Under the pieces are notes generated by a model, which was not told the DNA's origin, did no database searches, and saw only the letters and a list, made by a program, of their open reading frames with translations. The translations under genes were made by a program, and so were the position numbers. Source: Conchiformibius kuhniae DSM 17694 (GTDB lineage Bacteria > Pseudomonadota > Gammaproteobacteria > Burkholderiales > Neisseriaceae). From it: a stretch of 64,000 bases of DNA. Positions 53,889 to 61,950 of the stretch are shown in pieces (positions within the stretch are counted from its first letter, which is position 1; each line of letters opens with the position of its first letter). The DNA lies in NCBI RefSeq assembly GCF_000428785.1, contig NZ_AUAP01000002.1, positions 1 through 64,000 on the forward strand. Reading direction: 5' to 3'.

Positions 53889-54087
53889 GAAAATTCATCA
53901 ATTGACCGAAAAAAACACCGCACCGTCATGCCTGCACAGGTGGGAATCCAAGTTGAAGCACAATAAACGGTGATAAAACATCGTTTGCCACACATCAGAC
54001 AATGGATTCCCGCCTGTGCGGGAATGACGGCGCATTTTTATTATCGAACTGAATTTTAAGTAGAAAAATTTAGATGGTGGTGCGCCC
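53889..54087 (+). repeat. dRS3-containing element after rodA, preceded by a fragment of another
   Basis: The left end TCATCAATTGACC, two dRS3-like units and the right end TTTAGATGGTGGTGCGCCC are seen. Immediately before it, TATTTTACTGATTTTCATTGGAAAATT (53868-53894) repeats the right-hand A/T-rich part of the family, implying a nested or tandem remnant. Confidence 0.65.
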
Positions 54088-54097
54088 AAGGCGGTGC

Positions 54098-54817
54098 TTA
54101 TGTGTCGTCCTGCGGCTTGAAACATGGCGCGTGTGCTTCGGGGGCAAGCCAGCCTTGTCGGGCGAACGATACGGTTTGCCGTGCGGTAACGATGAAGTGG
54201 TCGAGCAGGGTGATGTCCAGCAGTGCCAGCCCCGCACGCAGTTTGCGGGTGAAGGTGTGGTCGGCGGGGGAGGGGGCGGGGTTGCCGGAGGGGTGGTTGT
54301 GGGCGAATATGACGGCGGCGGCGTGGTGTTGCAGAGCGTGTTTGGCGATTTCGCCGATGTACACGGTGTTTTCCGCCACGGTACCGCGTGCCATTTCGCG
54401 ACAGGCAATCAGGCGGTTTTGTGCGTCCAGCAGCAGTGCCAGCGACACTTCTACGGGTTCGTGTCCCAAGCGCAGCCGAAGGTAGTCGGAGACGGTGTCG
54501 GGCGAGTCGAACACGGGGGCTTGGCGCAGTTGTTCGCCCAAAACGCGCCGTCCGATTTCCATGACGGTGCAAAATTGGGCATACGATGCCAAGCCCATGC
54601 CGCGATGTTGCGACAATTCGGCAAAGGGTGCGTTCATGACGCCGCCCAAGCCGTTGAAGCGGTGGAGCAGGGAACGTGCCATGTCCACCGCGCTCATGCC
54701 TTGCGTGCCGGTACGCAGCAAGATGGCGAGCAGTTCGGCATCGCTTAATGCGCCCGCGCCGCGTTCGAGCAGTTTTTCGCGGGGGCGTTCGTTTTCGTGC
54801 CAGTCTTTGATGCTCAT
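54098..54817 (-). CDS. radC: RadC family JAB/MPN+ protein
   Basis: 239 residues. A helix-hairpin-helix-like N-terminal part (ALSDAELLAILLRTGTQG) and the RadC metalloprotease-like domain with E-N-T-V-Y-I-G-E, then HNHPSGNPAPSPAD (about 171-184) carrying the JAMM histidines and Asp. The name comes from a misattributed repair phenotype; activity is not established. The C-terminus extends some 15 residues past the usual end. It lies 54 bp after a DUF937 gene across a terminator. Confidence 0.92.
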   Translation of the reverse strand: MSIKDWHENERPREKLLERGAGALSDAELLAILLRTGTQGMSAVDMARSLLHRFNGLGGVMNAPFAELSQHRGMGLASYAQFCTVMEIGRRVLGEQLRQAPVFDSPDTVSDYLRLRLGHEPVEVSLALLLDAQNRLIACREMARGTVAENTVYIGEIAKHALQHHAAAVIFAHNHPSGNPAPSPADHTFTRKLRAGLALLDITLLDHFIVTARQTVSFARQGWLAPEAHAPCFKPQDDT

Positions 54818-54828
54818 GGTGTTTGTGC

Positions 54829-54866
54829 AAACGCGGTTTTCCGACAGGGGGAAAACCGCGTTTTGT
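54829..54866. terminator. Strong hairpin between the DUF937 gene and radC
   Basis: AAACGCGGTTTTCC pairs with GGAAAACCGCGTTT, a 14-bp stem. The T-rich tract is better on the plus strand. It probably ends the DUF937 transcript on the minus strand, making radC a separate unit. Confidence 0.75.
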
Positions 54867-54871
54867 TGTTT

Positions 54872-55297
54872 TTATTTTTTCAGAAAATTGCCGATGACCA
54901 AGCGGGCGATGTCGTCCAAGCCGAAGCCGTTTGCATCGGCGGCGGTGCCGTTGGGGGTGAGTGTGTTGATGATTTGCGGCAGGTGTTGTGCCAGCAGGTT
55001 GCCCGCCTGATTGGCGTCCAAGCCGAGTTTGGCAGCCGCTTCCTGCAAGCCGCCGCCCAAGGCGTTTTGGATTTGGGCGGCATCGGCGGGGGCGTTGGTG
55101 CCGTTGCCAATCCAGCTTTGCACGGTGCTTGCCAAGTCGCCTTGTTGCAGTTGTCCGAGCAGGGCGCCGAAATTGCCGCCGTTTTGTTGTACCAGTTGCC
55201 GTACCAAGTCTACGGCTTGGATTTGTCCGTTGCCGTCGGTGTCTTTGAGCAGGTTGGCGGCGTTCGCCAGTGAGGAAATCGAGTCAAACAAACCCAT
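54872..55297 (-). CDS. DUF937/YidB-like protein
   Basis: 141 residues, mostly small and polar, beginning [27 protein letters not shown], followed by [46 protein letters not shown], the DUF937 signature (W-I-G-x-G-x-N-x-P). There is no signal peptide. The family is widespread and functionally uncharacterised. The DTDGNGQ segment looks like a calcium-loop but its role is unproven. Confidence 0.85.
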   Translation of the reverse strand: MGLFDSISSLANAANLLKDTDGNGQIQAVDLVRQLVQQNGGNFGALLGQLQQGDLASTVQSWIGNGTNAPADAAQIQNALGGGLQEAAAKLGLDANQAGNLLAQHLPQIINTLTPNGTAADANGFGLDDIARLVIGNFLKK

Positions 55298-55397
55298 GTG
55301 TTTCTCCGGATAAAAATTGGGGTGAAAAGCGTGCGAGTGTAGCCTGTTTTGGCGCTTGCCGAAACACGGCGGCGGCGGTCTTTACGCAATTTGACGG

Positions 55398-55403
55398 TAT
55401 AAT
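55398..55403 (+). promoter_or_regulatory. -10 element of the pyrF operon
   Basis: GGTATAATGGG lies 32 bases before ATG 55435. No good -35 is seen at the proper distance. Confidence 0.5.
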
Positions 55404-55434
55404 GGGCTTTTTGAGTCGGAATCAGGAGTGTTTG

Positions 55435-56166
55435 ATGAATCCTTTGGTTGGTGATTTTGCCCGTCCCGCCGCGCCCGCGCCGGTGATTGTGGCATTGGAT
55501 TTTGCCGATGCGGCGCAAACTTTGGCGTTTGTGCGCGGTCTTGACCCCGCGCAGTGCCAGTTGAAAATCGGCAAGGAGCTGTTTACCGCAACGGGACGGG
55601 CGTTGGCGGAGCAGCTGATGGCGCAGGGTTTTAAATTGTTTTTGGATTTGAAATACCACGATATTCCCAATACGGTTGCCCAAGCGTGCAAGGTGGCGGC
55701 GCAAATGGGGGTGTGGCTGCTCGATGTCCACGCGGGCGGGGGGCGGCGCATGATGGAAGCGGCGGCGGAAGCGGTGGCGGGGTTTGCCGAACGCCCGAAG
55801 CTGCTGGGGGTAACGGTATTGACCAGCATGGAAGCGGCGGATTTGCGCGAATTGGGCTGGGCGGACGAGCCGCAAACGCTGGTGCGCCGTTGGGCGGCGT
55901 TGGCACAGGATTCGGGGCTGGACGGTGTGGTGTGTTCGGCGCAGGAAGCGCAGATGTTGCGGCAGGACGCGGGCGCGGATTTTCTGCTGGTTACGCCGGG
56001 CATCCGTTTGGCGGACGGCGCGGGCGGCGATGACCAACGCCGTGTGATGACGCCCGAACAGGCAGTGGCGGCGGGCGCGGATTATCTGGTGATGGGTCGT
56101 CCGATTACCCGCGCTGCCGACCCTGCCGCCGTGTTGCGGCAAGTCAATGCGGCGGTGCGGGCATGA
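55435..56166 (+). CDS. pyrF: Orotidine-5'-phosphate decarboxylase
   Basis: A 243-residue TIM-barrel enzyme that makes UMP from OMP. Active-site elements: [20 protein letters not shown], the catalytic [14 protein letters not shown] (Lys and Asp, about 66-79), and the phosphate-binding [24 protein letters not shown] (55424-55428) precedes ATG 55435. The TGA overlaps the ATG of the histidine phosphatase, so it leads a four-gene operon. Confidence 0.96.
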   Translation: MNPLVGDFARPAAPAPVIVALDFADAAQTLAFVRGLDPAQCQLKIGKELFTATGRALAEQLMAQGFKLFLDLKYHDIPNTVAQACKVAAQMGVWLLDVHAGGGRRMMEAAAEAVAGFAERPKLLGVTVLTSMEAADLRELGWADEPQTLVRRWAALAQDSGLDGVVCSAQEAQMLRQDAGADFLLVTPGIRLADGAGGDDQRRVMTPEQAVAAGADYLVMGRPITRAADPAAVLRQVNAAVRA

Positions 56167-56852
56167 AGCGCGATTTGGACGTTTACTTGGTGCGGCACGG
56201 GCAAACCGAATTTAACGCCGCACTGCGCTTGCAGGGTCATGCCGATTCGCCGCTCACCGAAGCGGGGCGCGAAGGGGCGCGGCAATTGGGCGACACCCTG
56301 CGCCGCGAGCTGCCCGCGCCCGTGTTTGACGCGGCGTTTTGCAGCAGCCTTGCCCGCACCGCCGCCACCGCCCGCATCATCTTGAGCGCGGCGGGGCAGC
56401 CCGATTTGCCCGTAACCGCCTTGGCGGATTTGCGCGAATACGGCTTTGGCGAATTTGAAGGGCGCGATGCCGCCGTTTTGTACCGCCGTTTGGCAGACGA
56501 ACTGGGCATCGCCGACACCGAAACCCTGCTGCACCGCTACCGCCACCACCCCGAACACAACCTGTTCGCCCGCGTCCTGTCGCGCCTGCAACCGCAACAT
56601 TCGGAAACCGAACAAGCGTTTACCGAACGGCTGTGGCGCGGTATGGACGCGGTGGCGGCGCGCAGCCCCGAACGCGGGCGCGTGTTGGTGGTGTCGCACG
56701 GCATGGCGATTGTCGCCCTCATCAAACGCCTCAATCCCCAAGCCATTTTGTACAAAAGCCCGCCCAACGCCGCCGTGTCGCGCCTGCATTTTGACGGAAC
56801 GGCTTGGCGGATTGTCGCCGTTGCCGCGCCCGACAACGGCACAAGACCCTAG
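56163..56852 (+). CDS. Histidine phosphatase (phosphoglycerate mutase-like)
   Basis: 229 residues. The catalytic RHG is in [28 protein letters not shown] (about 8-35), the second Arg in [12 protein letters not shown], the acid Glu in [12 protein letters not shown], and the second His in [14 protein letters not shown] (about 180). The family hydrolyses small phosphate esters (cobalamin precursor, acid or broad phosphatase); the substrate is not deducible. The position between pyrF and a nucleic-acid kinase/ligase, with ATGA coupling to pyrF, suggests a nucleotide or RNA-end substrate, but this is inference. Confidence 0.88.
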   Translation: MKRDLDVYLVRHGQTEFNAALRLQGHADSPLTEAGREGARQLGDTLRRELPAPVFDAAFCSSLARTAATARIILSAAGQPDLPVTALADLREYGFGEFEGRDAAVLYRRLADELGIADTETLLHRYRHHPEHNLFARVLSRLQPQHSETEQAFTERLWRGMDAVAARSPERGRVLVVSHGMAIVALIKRLNPQAILYKSPPNAAVSRLHFDGTAWRIVAVAAPDNGTRP

Positions 56853-56860
56853 GAACCATC

Positions 56861-58381
56861 ATGCAAACCTTTATTTTGATACGCGGACACCAAGGCTCGG
56901 GCAAATCCACATTCGCCCGCGAACAAATCGCCGCCTTTCAGCGCGACTATCCGAACGGCGAAGTCGTCCACATTGAAAACGACCTGCTGCTGACCGATGA
57001 ACACGGCGTGTACCGTTTCAGCGCGGACGCGCTCGCCCAGGCGCAGGAAGCGGGGCGCAAACGCTTTCAGGCAGCCCTGAAACGCGGGCGCAAACAGCCG
57101 CACGCGCCGATGCTGATTGTCCATTCCAACACCAACCAAAAAGCCCGCGCCTGCATCGCCCTGCTTCAGGCAGCCCGCAAACACGGTTTTGAAACAAAAG
57201 TTTACCGCCTGCACAATTTTTTCCCCAATCTGCACGGCGTAGCCGAAGCGGACGTGCTTGCCGCCTACCAAAAGCTTAACGCCAATCCCCTGCGCGAAGA
57301 AATCCACGTTCCCGCCGTGCGCCCGATGTCGGCGGAACAAGCGCAAGCCCTTGCCGATGCCGAGCGTTTTGCCAAAGCCCCGCCTCCGTTTGACCCGATA
57401 CGGCAAACCTTTGTCAGCGCGGACTATTTACGCTTCGGACAACGCAACTTCACCGCCAAAACCTCGCGCCGTTATCCCGACCTGCGCGTACTCAAATACC
57501 ACCGCAGCGTGTTTTACGAAAACCGTTTTGACGATGCCCTGCTGGAAATGCGCGGGCTGGTGTTGGACAAATACGACCAAATCATCGTGCGCCCGTTCAA
57601 AAAAACCTTCAACCACTCCGAACGCACCGCACCGAACAGCCCCTATCCGCTTCACATCACGGCGGAACACCGCGTAAACGCCGTCATTAAAATTAACGGC
57701 TTTCTCGGCTGCTGCACCTTTGTGCAACTGCCTCCCGACCACCCCAGCGCGGGCGCGGCGTTTGACGGACAAGTGCTGTATTCCACCACCGGTTCGCTGG
57801 ACAGCGATTTCGCCCGCATGACCGAACAACATTGCCGCCAATACGAAGCCCTGTTCAGGCAGCACCCGAACCGCACCTTTCTGTTTGAAATTACAGACGA
57901 AAACGATGTCCACATTATCCGCGAGCGTTTGGGCGAAACCCTGATTGGCGCGGTGGACGTGGCAACGGGCAACATGGCGGGCGAACGCGAATTGGACGAC
58001 TTGGCGGCGCGTTTCAACGCCGCACACCCGCAAACGTGCCTGCACCGTCCCGAGCGTTTGGAAAACATCGCCTTCGGCGAGCTGCTGGAACGCCTGAAAA
58101 CGGTGAAACATGAAGGTTTTATGGTGTTTGACGCGGCAACGGAAGAACTGTTGTTCAAGCTGAAATCGCCGTTTTATCTCACGTCCAAATTTTTCGGGCG
58201 CGGTACGGAAGCGTCTTTGTCGCGCAAGCTGGACAAACGCCGTGCCGATGAAGAATTTTATCCCCTGATTGATGCCGTCCACGCCCGCCGTGCCGAATTT
58301 GACGCTTTGGACGAATTGGGTAAAATCAAGTTTATTCAGGATTTTTTAAATAACAGCATTAACGGGGAACAGGCAGCATGA
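56861..58381 (+). CDS. Polynucleotide kinase - RNA ligase fusion
   Basis: 506 residues. The N-terminal kinase (about 1-145) has P-loop GHQGSGKST (9-17), IENDLLL with a candidate general base Asp41, and HSNTNQKARACIALLQAARKHGFETKV. The C-terminal half carries RNA-ligase nucleotidyltransferase motifs in order: EMRGLVLD (229-236), VRPFKKTFN (243-251), motif I K277-I-N-G (nucleophile Lys), motif III FLFEIT (340-345), motif IV HEGFMVFD (417-424) and motif V LLFKLKSPFYL (430-440). ATG 56861 is preceded by AGGAA. Its stop overlaps the metallophosphoesterase start. Kinase, ligase and adjacent phosphatase are the three activities of bacterial Pnkp RNA repair. Uptake-sequence variants lie inside. Confidence 0.85.
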   Translation: MQTFILIRGHQGSGKSTFAREQIAAFQRDYPNGEVVHIENDLLLTDEHGVYRFSADALAQAQEAGRKRFQAALKRGRKQPHAPMLIVHSNTNQKARACIALLQAARKHGFETKVYRLHNFFPNLHGVAEADVLAAYQKLNANPLREEIHVPAVRPMSAEQAQALADAERFAKAPPPFDPIRQTFVSADYLRFGQRNFTAKTSRRYPDLRVLKYHRSVFYENRFDDALLEMRGLVLDKYDQIIVRPFKKTFNHSERTAPNSPYPLHITAEHRVNAVIKINGFLGCCTFVQLPPDHPSAGAAFDGQVLYSTTGSLDSDFARMTEQHCRQYEALFRQHPNRTFLFEITDENDVHIIRERLGETLIGAVDVATGNMAGERELDDLAARFNAAHPQTCLHRPERLENIAFGELLERLKTVKHEGFMVFDAATEELLFKLKSPFYLTSKFFGRGTEASLSRKLDKRRADEEFYPLIDAVHARRAEFDALDELGKIKFIQDFLNNSINGEQAA

Positions 58382-59028
58382 GCAAGATTTTTTTCACGTC
58401 CGACCTGCATTTTTCCCATGCCAACATCATTAAATTCTGCCCGACTTTCCGTCCGCAAGATGTTGCTGAAATGGACGAATATTTAATCCGCAAATGGAAT
58501 GAAACGGTGTCGCCGCAAGACACGGTTTACAATTTGGGCGATGTGTCGTTTGCCCGCGACATCGGGCGGATTGAAGCGGTGTTGCGGCGGCTGAACGGCA
58601 CACATCATTTGATTTTCGGCAATCATGACGGGCTGTTGCGCCAACACGCGCCGCGCCTGTTGGCGGAATGCAAGTGGGACGGTTTGCCCGTGTTGGCTTC
58701 GGCACAGGATTATCTGCTGCTGGACGTGCCTGAAATCAAACAAAAAATGGTGTTGTTTCATTATCCGATACAGGAATGGGACGGTTGCCACAAGGGTTGG
58801 TATCATTTGCACGGGCATATCCACGACCGCACCGCCAAGTTGCGCGGGCGGGTGTTGAACGTGGGCTGGGATTTGCACGGGCGGTTTTTGACGGCGGACG
58901 ATGTGGACGGTTTTTTGCGCGGTTTACCGAAAACGGCGCATTTCGGCGATAAAAACACGCCGCCCGATAATGCGGAAACGGCGGCGCAGGCAGTGCGGAA
59001 TGCCTTGCGGGAAAATAATGGTTTGTAA
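58378..59028 (+). CDS. Calcineurin-like metallophosphoesterase
   Basis: 216 residues. All motifs of a binuclear metallophosphoesterase are present in order: D-L-H in FFTSDLHFSHANIIKF (9-11), LGDVSF (about 57-62), GNHDG (about 80-84), LFHYPIQEW (about 122-130) and HLHGHIHD (about 143-150). The subfamily is seen in phages and bacteria; natural substrates are mostly unknown. Translational coupling to the kinase-ligase suggests it removes 3'-phosphate or 2',3'-cyclic phosphate before ligation (inference). The C-terminal 30 residues are low-complexity. Confidence 0.9.
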   Translation: MSKIFFTSDLHFSHANIIKFCPTFRPQDVAEMDEYLIRKWNETVSPQDTVYNLGDVSFARDIGRIEAVLRRLNGTHHLIFGNHDGLLRQHAPRLLAECKWDGLPVLASAQDYLLLDVPEIKQKMVLFHYPIQEWDGCHKGWYHLHGHIHDRTAKLRGRVLNVGWDLHGRFLTADDVDGFLRGLPKTAHFGDKNTPPDNAETAAQAVRNALRENNGL

Positions 59029-59052
59029 AATAAGAAGAATAAGCAAGGTGCG

Positions 59053-59104
59053 CCCCGCGCACCGTTTTTGAAACAAAACAACGGTGTGCAGGACACACCC
59101 TACG
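59053..59104. repeat. Short intergenic palindromic repeat
   Basis: GGTGCGCCCCGCGCACCG forms a hairpin, followed by GGTGTGCAGGACACACC, another self-complementary unit ending CCTACG. Such GTGCG...CGCAC / ACACCCTACG segments are a common neisserial intergenic repeat, as I recall. Confidence 0.4.
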
Positions 59105-59112
59105 ACAATATT

Positions 59113-59238
59113 CCCTCCCCCGTTTACGGGGGAGGGTAAGGGAGGGGGAATGAACGTTTGTTTCCCAAGAAAATTTGTTGAAAATGCGGGCGTTTTGCCC
59201 CCACCCCAGCCCTCCCCCGCAAGCGGGTGAGGGGGATA
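59113..59238. repeat. C/G-rich inverted repeat element
   Basis: CCCTCCCCCGTTTACGGGGGAGGG (59115-59138) and CCCTCCCCCGCAAGCGGGTGAGGG (59212-59235) are each hairpins. The outer arms (AAGGGAGGGGG and CCCCCACCCCAGCCC) are complementary, so the whole 125 bp folds as a large stem with about 50 bases in the loop. No gene is seen in 59029-59400. Confidence 0.6.
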
Positions 59239-59290
59239 GGTTTTCAGGCAGCTTGAGATTTGATGTTTGCCCGAAACGGTAAAAACACGC

Positions 59291-59396
59291 CGTCATTCCC
59301 GCGAATGCGGGAATCCACTGCCCGATGCTTGGCAAGCGATGTTTTATCAAGGTTTGTTTGAATGCGTTGTTGGATTCCCGCTTGCGCGGGAATGAC
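59291..59396 (-). repeat. dRS3 pair without terminal inverted repeats
   Basis: Two perfect palindromes ATTCCCGCGAATGCGGGAAT and ATTCCCGCTTGCGCGGGAAT enclose the reversed family spacer (CCCGATGCTTGGCAAGCGATG). The outer ends found elsewhere are absent. Confidence 0.7.
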
Positions 59397-59400
59397 GTGG

Positions 59401-60075
59401 TCAGTGTTTTGAATGTTCCCGCGCCTGTTGCGCCGCCAGCTTTTGCCGCTCTTGCGCAGTCATGCCGTTTTCGTCCAGCTTTGCCAATTTGGACAAGGCG
59501 TTGCGGTAGGCGTTTTCGTCCAAACGGGTTTGGCTGATGCGCCACACCGTTTTGCCATGCGTTTTCACGGGCGCAATCGTCCACAAACCGTTGCGGCGGT
59601 ATTCGTCCAACAACGCGGCGGCAAGGGCGTTCATATCGCGCCCGCCGCGTGCGCTGCCGATGCGCCGTCCGATGGCGTTGTTACGCAGGTCGGCGGCTTC
59701 ATCGGCGCGGTAACGGTCGGGATAATCGGCGCTGTCGTGCAGCACCGCGCTTTTTTCGTAGGCATTGCCCGCTTTTTGCGCGATGTCGCTGCCGAAACGG
59801 GCGGCAATCGCCGCTTGCCACAAGGAATGGCGCAGGGCATTGACTTGCGTGCCGCGCCCGTCTCCGTTGGCGCGGTTGTCCAAGCCCACGCGCTCGGACA
59901 GGCGCACGGCGTTGCTGGTGATGTTGGGGGCAAGGGCGTGTTTGTCGCCGATGGCGAGCGCGGCAAGCGGGTGGCGCAGGGCGAACGATGCCAGTTGCGG
60001 TTTGTCTTTAAACGGGGCGCAACCGCTTTGGTTGAGCGCGGCAAGGGTGCATAACAGGGCGATTTTGGCGGACAT
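59401..60075 (-). CDS. Putative lipoprotein, DUF6973-like
   Basis: 224 residues. The N-terminus MSAKIALLCTLAALNQSGCAPF looks like a lipoprotein signal peptide with Cys19, although Gln at -3 is atypical. The central NALRHSLWQAAIAARFGSDIAQKAGNAYEKS, with conserved His and Glu and a following H-D-S-A-D, resembles DUF6973, a probable hydrolase-like helical domain of unknown function. The C-terminal 60 residues are polar and charged. The stop lies five bases from a dRS3 palindrome. Confidence 0.6.
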   Translation of the reverse strand: MSAKIALLCTLAALNQSGCAPFKDKPQLASFALRHPLAALAIGDKHALAPNITSNAVRLSERVGLDNRANGDGRGTQVNALRHSLWQAAIAARFGSDIAQKAGNAYEKSAVLHDSADYPDRYRADEAADLRNNAIGRRIGSARGGRDMNALAAALLDEYRRNGLWTIAPVKTHGKTVWRISQTRLDENAYRNALSKLAKLDENGMTAQERQKLAAQQAREHSKH

Positions 60076-60120
60076 GGCAAAAGGCGTGATGATGGCACAA
60101 AGTGCGGTTAAATGGGGTTA

Positions 60121-60207
60121 GGGCGTGTCATCATTTACTTATGCGGCGGTATTTTCAGCCCATTTTGGCTTGAAAAACCGCTTCGCAAAGCAATTGATGA
60201 TACGCCC
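60121..60207. repeat. 87-bp miniature inverted-repeat element lacking dRS3
   Basis: The left end GGGCGTGTCATCATTTA follows TA; the right end CAATTGATGATACGCCC is followed by TG. The internal sequence (GCGGCGGTATTTTCAGCCC) is unrelated to the 195-bp core. It appears to be a separately derived miniature using the same ends. Confidence 0.6.
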
Positions 60208-60246
60208 TGGCGTGCGTTATGGTTTTGAGCGGCAAGCGGATATTGC

Positions 60247-60348
60247 CGTCATTCCCGCGCAGGCGGGAATCCATTTTGCTACTTTGGCAACAATTTGTTT
60301 TATCAATATTCTTTGTGCTGAATTGGATTCCCGCCTGCGCGGGAATGG
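60247..60348 (+). repeat. dRS3 pair close to the MidA gene end
   Basis: ATTCCCGCGCAGGCGGGAAT and ATTCCCGCCTGCGCGGGAAT are 20-mers about 60 bp apart. The spacer differs from the 195-bp family apart from a TTTTATCAATATT stretch. Confidence 0.65.
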
Positions 60349-60357
60349 CGGTGTGGT

Positions 60358-61509
60358 TTAAAGTTTGTGGCACAAATCGCCGTGCGTGAAACCGAGCCAA
60401 TCCGCGTCCACGTTTTTCCCAAAGGCGATGACTTTAAACAATTCGCCCATTTCCTGCGGCGCGGTCAGCACTTGCACGGCGGCGGCTGCCTGAATGTAGT
60501 CGGGGCTGCGCGGGTCGGGGTGCGCCTGCGCCATGATGCCGGCAATGCCCAAATTCAGCAGAAAACGCGCCTGCGTGGTGTAACCGATTAAATCCAAACC
60601 GCTATCGCAACCCGCTTGCGCGATGTCGGTAAAATTGACGTGGGCGGTCAGGTCGGTCAGCCCGATGCGGAAAAACGGGTCGTGAATGCTGTGGTGGCGG
60701 TGGTGTCCCATCAGCGTGCCGTCCGCGCGTTGCGGGTGGTAATATTGTGCGGCATCAAAGCCGTAGTCCAGAAAAATCATGCCGCCGCGCCGCAGTTTTT
60801 CCGCCAGCGTGCGCACGAAAGCGTGTTGTTCGGGGTGCAGTTCGGAAACGTAATCGGGAACGGGCGGAAAATAGTGCGCGGCTGCCTGAAGCAGGTTTTC
60901 ATCGTCAAGATTTTGTTCTTCAAAAACAAATTTCCCGCCGCGCCACGCCACGCCGATGCGCCGGAAGCCGCCGTCCGCCGTGCGTTTGACACGCTCCACA
61001 GGCATTGCGTCCAACACTTCGTTGCCGATAATGATGCCGTCAAAATGTTCGGGCAGCCGCGACAAATGCACCACTTTTTCCGCGTGTTCGGGCGCGTGTG
61101 CGGCGATGTGGGCGCGTTGCCGCTCCGCCAAATCGGGCGAAACTTCCACAATCACGTATTGGCGGATTTCGGGCAGGGCGTGGAGCAGTTGCGCCGCCAA
61201 TGCGCCCGTTCCCGCACCAAATTCGTAAACGTTGCCGTCCGTTTGCGGCAGCAGTTGCGCCAACTGCACCGCCAGTGTGCGGGCAAACAGTGGGGTGAGT
61301 TCGGGCGCGGTAACGAAGTCTCCGCCCGCGCCGATTTTGTGTGCGCCGCCGGTGTAGTAGCCGTGTTGCGGGTGGTAGAGTGCCAATGCCATAAAGCGCG
61401 AAAACGGCAAGATGCCTTGTGTTGCGGCTTCGGCGCGAATCAGGGCGCACAGGGCATCGCAAGCGGCTTGGGCACCGGCATCGGGCGGGGGCAGGGAGGC
61501 GGTTGTCAT
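60358..61509 (-). CDS. MidA/NDUFAF7-type SAM-dependent protein arginine methyltransferase
   Basis: 383 residues, the DUF185 length. Family blocks: ISF-like GILPFSRFMALALYHPQHGYYTGG (about 32-55), GDFVTAPELTPLFARTLA, the SAM motif VYEFGAGTGALAAQLL (about 94-109), IIIGNEVLDAMPVERV (about 162-177), and FLDYGFDAAQYYHPQRADGTLMGHHRH. In mitochondria NDUFAF7 methylates a complex I subunit; a similar role on bacterial NADH dehydrogenase is a guess. ATG 61509 follows AAAAGGAATTTTG. Two uptake-sequence variants lie inside. Confidence 0.9.
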   Translation of the reverse strand: MTTASLPPPDAGAQAACDALCALIRAEAATQGILPFSRFMALALYHPQHGYYTGGAHKIGAGGDFVTAPELTPLFARTLAVQLAQLLPQTDGNVYEFGAGTGALAAQLLHALPEIRQYVIVEVSPDLAERQRAHIAAHAPEHAEKVVHLSRLPEHFDGIIIGNEVLDAMPVERVKRTADGGFRRIGVAWRGGKFVFEEQNLDDENLLQAAAHYFPPVPDYVSELHPEQHAFVRTLAEKLRRGGMIFLDYGFDAAQYYHPQRADGTLMGHHRHHSIHDPFFRIGLTDLTAHVNFTDIAQAGCDSGLDLIGYTTQARFLLNLGIAGIMAQAHPDPRSPDYIQAAAAVQVLTAPQEMGELFKVIAFGKNVDADWLGFTHGDLCHKL

Positions 61510-61950
61510 CAAAATTCCTTTTGTGGGCGGGTTATGCCGAACAGGGGTGGTGTGTGGCGTGCCGTTTTGTGGCGTGAAATACCGTGTTTGAAAGGTTAAA
61601 TTGTGTAAAACACACGGTGGGCGGGCGTATTATAACTGTTTTGCGCAGGGTGGTCGGATTATTTGTCCGTTCTGTTTTTTATGGCGATTTTGGTTTGACC
61701 GGTGCCGGATTCCGTGATTGGGCGCGTGCGGGTGCGGATTTGCCGCCGGTGCGGGCGCGTGCGGGCGGGGGTGCGCGGCGGCGGCAGGTGTTTGACCGTG
61801 CCGCCGATTTTTTTGTATAGTGCGGTTTTGGGGCAAACGGGCGTGTTGCATACCGTTTTTGCCCGCATCACGCCCGCCCCGCTCCGTCCCCAACCGAGAC
61901 GCGCACGGGGCATACAAATGCCCTGCCGTACGGATTTTCCCTTGATTGCC
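61510..61950. other. Intergenic region before rsmH; no mraZ
   Basis: The 440 bp contain a TTGTGTAAAACACAC hairpin (61601-61615), a TATTATAAC -10-like stretch (61628-61636) and the probable rsmH promoter (61792-61821). The mraZ gene that usually opens the division cluster is not present in any frame. Confidence 0.55.
61792..61821 (+). promoter_or_regulatory. Predicted promoter of the division/cell-wall cluster
   Basis: TTGACC (61792-61797), 18 bases, TATAGT (61816-61821), about 130 bases before the rsmH start. Confidence 0.55.

Noticed and set aside
56861..59028. Prophage remnant
   Set aside because: The ligase and phosphoesterase have phage relatives, but there are no structural, integrase or lysis genes and the genes are coupled to pyrF.
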